From positions 1 to 22,910 of IMG/VR virus record IMGVR_UViG_3300020189_000071: a stretch of DNA of 22,910 nt; one strand, given 5' to 3'. The notes under the pieces were generated by a model that was not told the origin of the DNA, ran no database searches, and worked only from the letters and a program-made list of their open reading frames with translations. Made by a program: the position numbers and the translations under genes. This stretch comes from a virus. This document shows positions 21,634 to 22,910 of the stretch, one piece after another (positions within the stretch are counted from its first letter, which is position 1; every line of letters starts with the position of its first letter).

Positions 21634-22040
21634 TACTCGATCTCCCCCTTCGCAACCATCGCGGCGATGGTCAGTAGTTGGCCATGAATTTCTGCATAGT
21701 GACGCGGCTCGACCTTCTGAACGTGGTTGTAGCCGTATGACTTTAACAATGGCAGGATCAGTTTCTTGGCTTCAGATGACGCCTGCGCAATCTCAAACAT
21801 AACTTTGTACATCTCGTCGTAAGTTATGCCGTCGTCCGCTGTTACACGGTTGTCGCCACTTTCCGCCGCTGTTACACGGTTGTCGCCACTTTTCTTGGGC
21901 TTCGGAGCTGCCTCAGACTTCTTGTCCACAATCTCATCAGCAGCAGCCGTTGACGCGGTAGCGTCTTTTGCAGCTAACTTTTCTAACGCGGCGGCTATCC
22001 GTTCGACTGCCGCGGTTAACTTTTCAAATTCTTGTTCCAT
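21633..22040 (-). CDS. First leftward-operon protein: coiled coil plus small C-terminal domain
   Basis: A 135-aa protein. I choose the ATG at 22040 because AAAGGA lies about seven bases upstream. The longer version from 22091 would run through the promoter region. Residues 1-25 (EQEFEKLTAAVERIAAALEKLAAK) form a heptad-like coiled coil. A linker rich in Ala, Lys and Asp contains a 10-residue unit, SGDNRVTA(A/D), repeated twice. The C-terminal 65 residues (YDEMYKVMFEIAQASSEAKKLILPLLKSYGY... VEPRHYAEIHGQLLTIAAMV) resemble a small helical domain that appears in phage proteins encoded next to ssDNA-binding genes, but I cannot name it. It is the first gene after the divergent promoter region and is likely expressed early. 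Confidence 0.72.
   Translation of the reverse strand: MEQEFEKLTAAVERIAAALEKLAAKDATASTAAADEIVDKKSEAAPKPKKSGDNRVTAAESGDNRVTADDGITYDEMYKVMFEIAQASSEAKKLILPLLKSYGYNHVQKVEPRHYAEIHGQLLTIAAMVAKGEIE
21836..21892 (-). repeat. 30-bp tandem duplication inside a coding linker
   Basis: A 27-base sequence beginning CCGCTGTTACACGGTTG is present at 21836-21862 and again at 21866-21892, period 30. It is in frame and encodes a duplicated 10-residue unit. The DNA identity suggests a recent event. Confidence 0.92.
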
Positions 22041-22061
22041 GATTTTGTCCTTTCTTTTCTC

Positions 22062-22090
22062 TTGTCGAGAACGATTGATTACGATATGCA
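22062..22090 (+). promoter_or_regulatory. Possible rightward promoter of the HTH gene
   Basis: TTGTCG (22062-22067) and TATGCA (22085-22090) are 17 bases apart and upstream of the TTG start at 22123. Both are partial matches to the sigma-70 consensus. The site overlaps the leftward candidate, so the two would compete. Confidence 0.25.
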
Positions 22091-22100
22091 ACGATTTGTG
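22071..22100. promoter_or_regulatory. Three helically phased ACGAT direct repeats (candidate operator)
   Basis: ACGAT begins at 22071, 22081 and 22091, exactly 10 bp apart, in an 82-base divergent spacer. The repeats cover the candidate -35/-10 spacing of the leftward promoter. Head-to-tail repeats at one helical turn fit cooperative binding by a small BldC/Xis-like protein such as the one encoded at 22123. Confidence 0.55.
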
Positions 22101-22104
22101 TCAA
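22076..22104 (-). promoter_or_regulatory. Candidate leftward promoter of the replication operon
   Basis: On the minus strand a perfect TTGACA (22104-22099) is followed after 17 bases by TAATCA (22081-22076), a poor -10 match. It points at the gene starting at 22040. The -35 is convincing. The -10 is weak, so the promoter may need an activator or a different sigma factor preference. Confidence 0.4.
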
Positions 22105-22122
22105 TTCCGTGGGAGAAAAATT

Positions 22123-22329
22123 TTGAAGCCGATAACATCATCTAAACTGGCCGCCCTTCTGGGCGTGTCGAAGGGCACCATTCTGCGAATGGCGAAGGCT
22201 GGGGAGATACCCTACCTGCGCCTGCCGTCGGGTCATTATCGCTTTTATCTTGAAGACGTTCGCCGGGTTCTGGAACCGACGCCGCTCGAGCTGCTGGAAA
22301 TGCGCAGAAACAAAATTGAACAAAAATAA
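22123..22329 (+). CDS. BldC/excisionase-like MerR-type HTH protein (68 aa)
   Basis: The start is TTG at 22123: GGGAGA lies seven bases upstream and the protein begins exactly at the domain edge. A longer upstream frame would run back through the divergent operon. The whole chain is one winged helix-turn-helix: ITSSKLAALLGVSKGTILRMAKAGEIPYLRLP, then SGHYRFYLEDVRRVLE, as in HTH_17/excise proteins, BldC and phage Xis. Streptomyces BldC is of nearly the same length and binds direct repeats head-to-tail. Here three phased repeats lie just upstream, which suggests autoregulation and control of the divergent replication operon. No integrase is visible, so an excision role is not supported. The gene is followed by an AT-rich tract and a DnaA box. 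Confidence 0.8.
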   Translation: MKPITSSKLAALLGVSKGTILRMAKAGEIPYLRLPSGHYRFYLEDVRRVLEPTPLELLEMRRNKIEQK

Positions 22330-22340
22330 AATTATCCACA
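22306..22340. other. AT-rich tract with a perfect DnaA box (candidate origin element)
   Basis: TTATCCACA (22332-22340) matches the strongest E. coli DnaA box sequence exactly. It lies in the 29-base spacer before the primase gene, next to an A-rich stretch with short AACAAAA-type repeats (22306-22331). One box alone does not prove an origin. A 9-base match is expected by chance in about one in six windows of this size, counting both strands, but its position between HTH and primase genes and the phage's own DnaA domain IV gene raise its weight. Confidence 0.45.
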
Positions 22341-22358
22341 GGTTTCGAGGGGGTTCGG

Positions 22359-22910
22359 ATGACCGAACAAAAAGCAAAATTCATTGTCACCTACTGCCGG
22401 GACTTCAACTCTGCGGAAGTTATGCACCTGAGCTGGGAACAGCTTGTGAAGGGCTTCGCCAAGTCGGTGGAGTTCGACAGCAAGGAGGCGTCGGCCAAAC
22501 GCGCCTCGTTCATTGGGGGGCCGCTGACTGACCCGTCCAAGGGCCGCAAGGGCAACGTCGCCGTCCGCCACTTGGCAGTCCTCGACTACGACAAGGTCGA
22601 CATCCCTCTCAGCATGGTCGAGTTCCTTGAGATTACTGGATCGTTTGCTGCAGTGATCTACTCCACCTTCCGCCACACGCCCGAGGAGCCTCGCCTGCGG
22701 GTGGTTGTGCCCCTCTCGCGCCCCGTGCTGGCCGAGGAGTATCCGGCGGTCATAGACAGGCTGGCGACGGAGCTGCGGCTGGGGACGCCCGACAAGTGCT
22801 CCTACGTCATGAACCAGCTCATGTTCATGCCGTCGCATCAGCCGGTAGTGGAACCGTTCTTTGTGGAAGTTAAGAACGACTTCTGGGTCGTACCTGACGA
22901 CTTGACGGTG
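22359..22910 (+). CDS. Archaeo-eukaryotic-type primase (VirE/D5-like primase-helicase), 3' partial
   Basis: ATG at 22359 with GAGGGGG six bases upstream. The frame is open to the window end (184 codons visible). The visible part looks like an AEP primase domain: HLAVLDYDKVD with Asp76 and Asp78 as metal ligands, then AVIYSTFRHTPEEPRLRVVVPLSRPV, the block seen in phage and plasmid primases associated with VirE/DUF5906 helicases (usual form T-H-S-H-T-P; here S-T-F-R-H-T-P), and NQLMFMPSH. It should make RNA or DNA primers for the phage polymerase. The full protein would be expected to continue into a helicase domain beyond the window. It is transcribed rightward with the HTH gene, divergent from the other replication genes. 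Confidence 0.72.
   Translation, partial: MTEQKAKFIVTYCRDFNSAEVMHLSWEQLVKGFAKSVEFDSKEASAKRASFIGGPLTDPSKGRKGNVAVRHLAVLDYDKVDIPLSMVEFLEITGSFAAVIYSTFRHTPEEPRLRVVVPLSRPVLAEEYPAVIDRLATELRLGTPDKCSYVMNQLMFMPSHQPVVEPFFVEVKNDFWVVPDDLTV

Noticed and set aside
8685-21892. CRISPR-like repeats (33-bp and 30-bp units)
   Set aside because: Both are head-to-tail repeats in frame inside coding regions, with no unique spacers and no cas genes.
22123-22329. Prophage excisionase implying a temperate phage
   Set aside because: The fold is shared by Xis, BldC and many regulators. No integrase or attachment site is visible, and the neighbours are replication genes.

Overview
The window is part of the genome of a tailed double-stranded DNA bacteriophage (Caudoviricetes), probably podovirus-like. 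The evidence is a block of virion genes (P22 gp10-like nozzle protein, two very large ejection-type proteins, tail fibres) opposite a phage replication block. The host is probably a Gram-negative bacterium: the phage encodes a Sec-exported transglycosylase with a classical signal peptide, and the base composition is mixed and moderately GC. A stand-alone DnaA domain IV protein would fit an alphaproteobacterial host, but that is inference. No integrase, terminase, portal, capsid or RNA polymerase gene is visible.

Positions 1-13490 (+ strand) hold nine tightly packed virion genes, often with ATGA or TAATG junctions. In order they are: a nozzle/stabilisation protein cut at its 5' end by the window; a small beta-rich protein; a 430-aa structural protein; a 231-aa protein with a conserved phage N-terminal motif; a GNAT-like acetyltransferase; a 1539-aa protein with two S74 chaperone-like segments and a lytic transglycosylase; a 790-aa ejection-type protein; a tail fibre; and a glycine-rich tail-tip protein.

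Positions 13491-13615 form the convergent boundary. It holds a strong intrinsic terminator for the leftward transcript and a second hairpin.

Positions 13616-22040 (- strand) are transcribed leftward. Read from the right, they hold: two small proteins of unknown function; a DUF2800 nuclease-like protein; a DUF2815 single-stranded DNA-binding protein; an HNH endonuclease invading the 5' end of a compact family B DNA polymerase; a 44-aa ORF; a PD-(D/E)XK-like protein; a VRR-NUC nuclease; a SNF2 helicase; a DUF6378-like protein; an exported transglycosylase; a 43-aa single-span membrane protein; and the DnaA domain IV protein. The DUF2800, DUF2815, polymerase, VRR-NUC, SNF2 and primase set is a familiar phage replication-recombination module.

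Positions 22041-22910 hold a divergent switch region with three ACGAT repeats exactly 10 bp apart, a short BldC/excisionase-like HTH gene, an AT-rich spacer with a perfect DnaA box, and the start of an archaeo-eukaryotic-type primase gene running off the window.

The points most worth following up are: three nearly abutting perfect stem-loops between the ssDNA-binding and HNH/polymerase genes; the phased repeats beside the HTH gene; the pairing of a DnaA box with a phage DnaA-box-binding domain; the compact polymerase with an overprinted HNH gene; and two small genes fitted exactly into apparent gaps.
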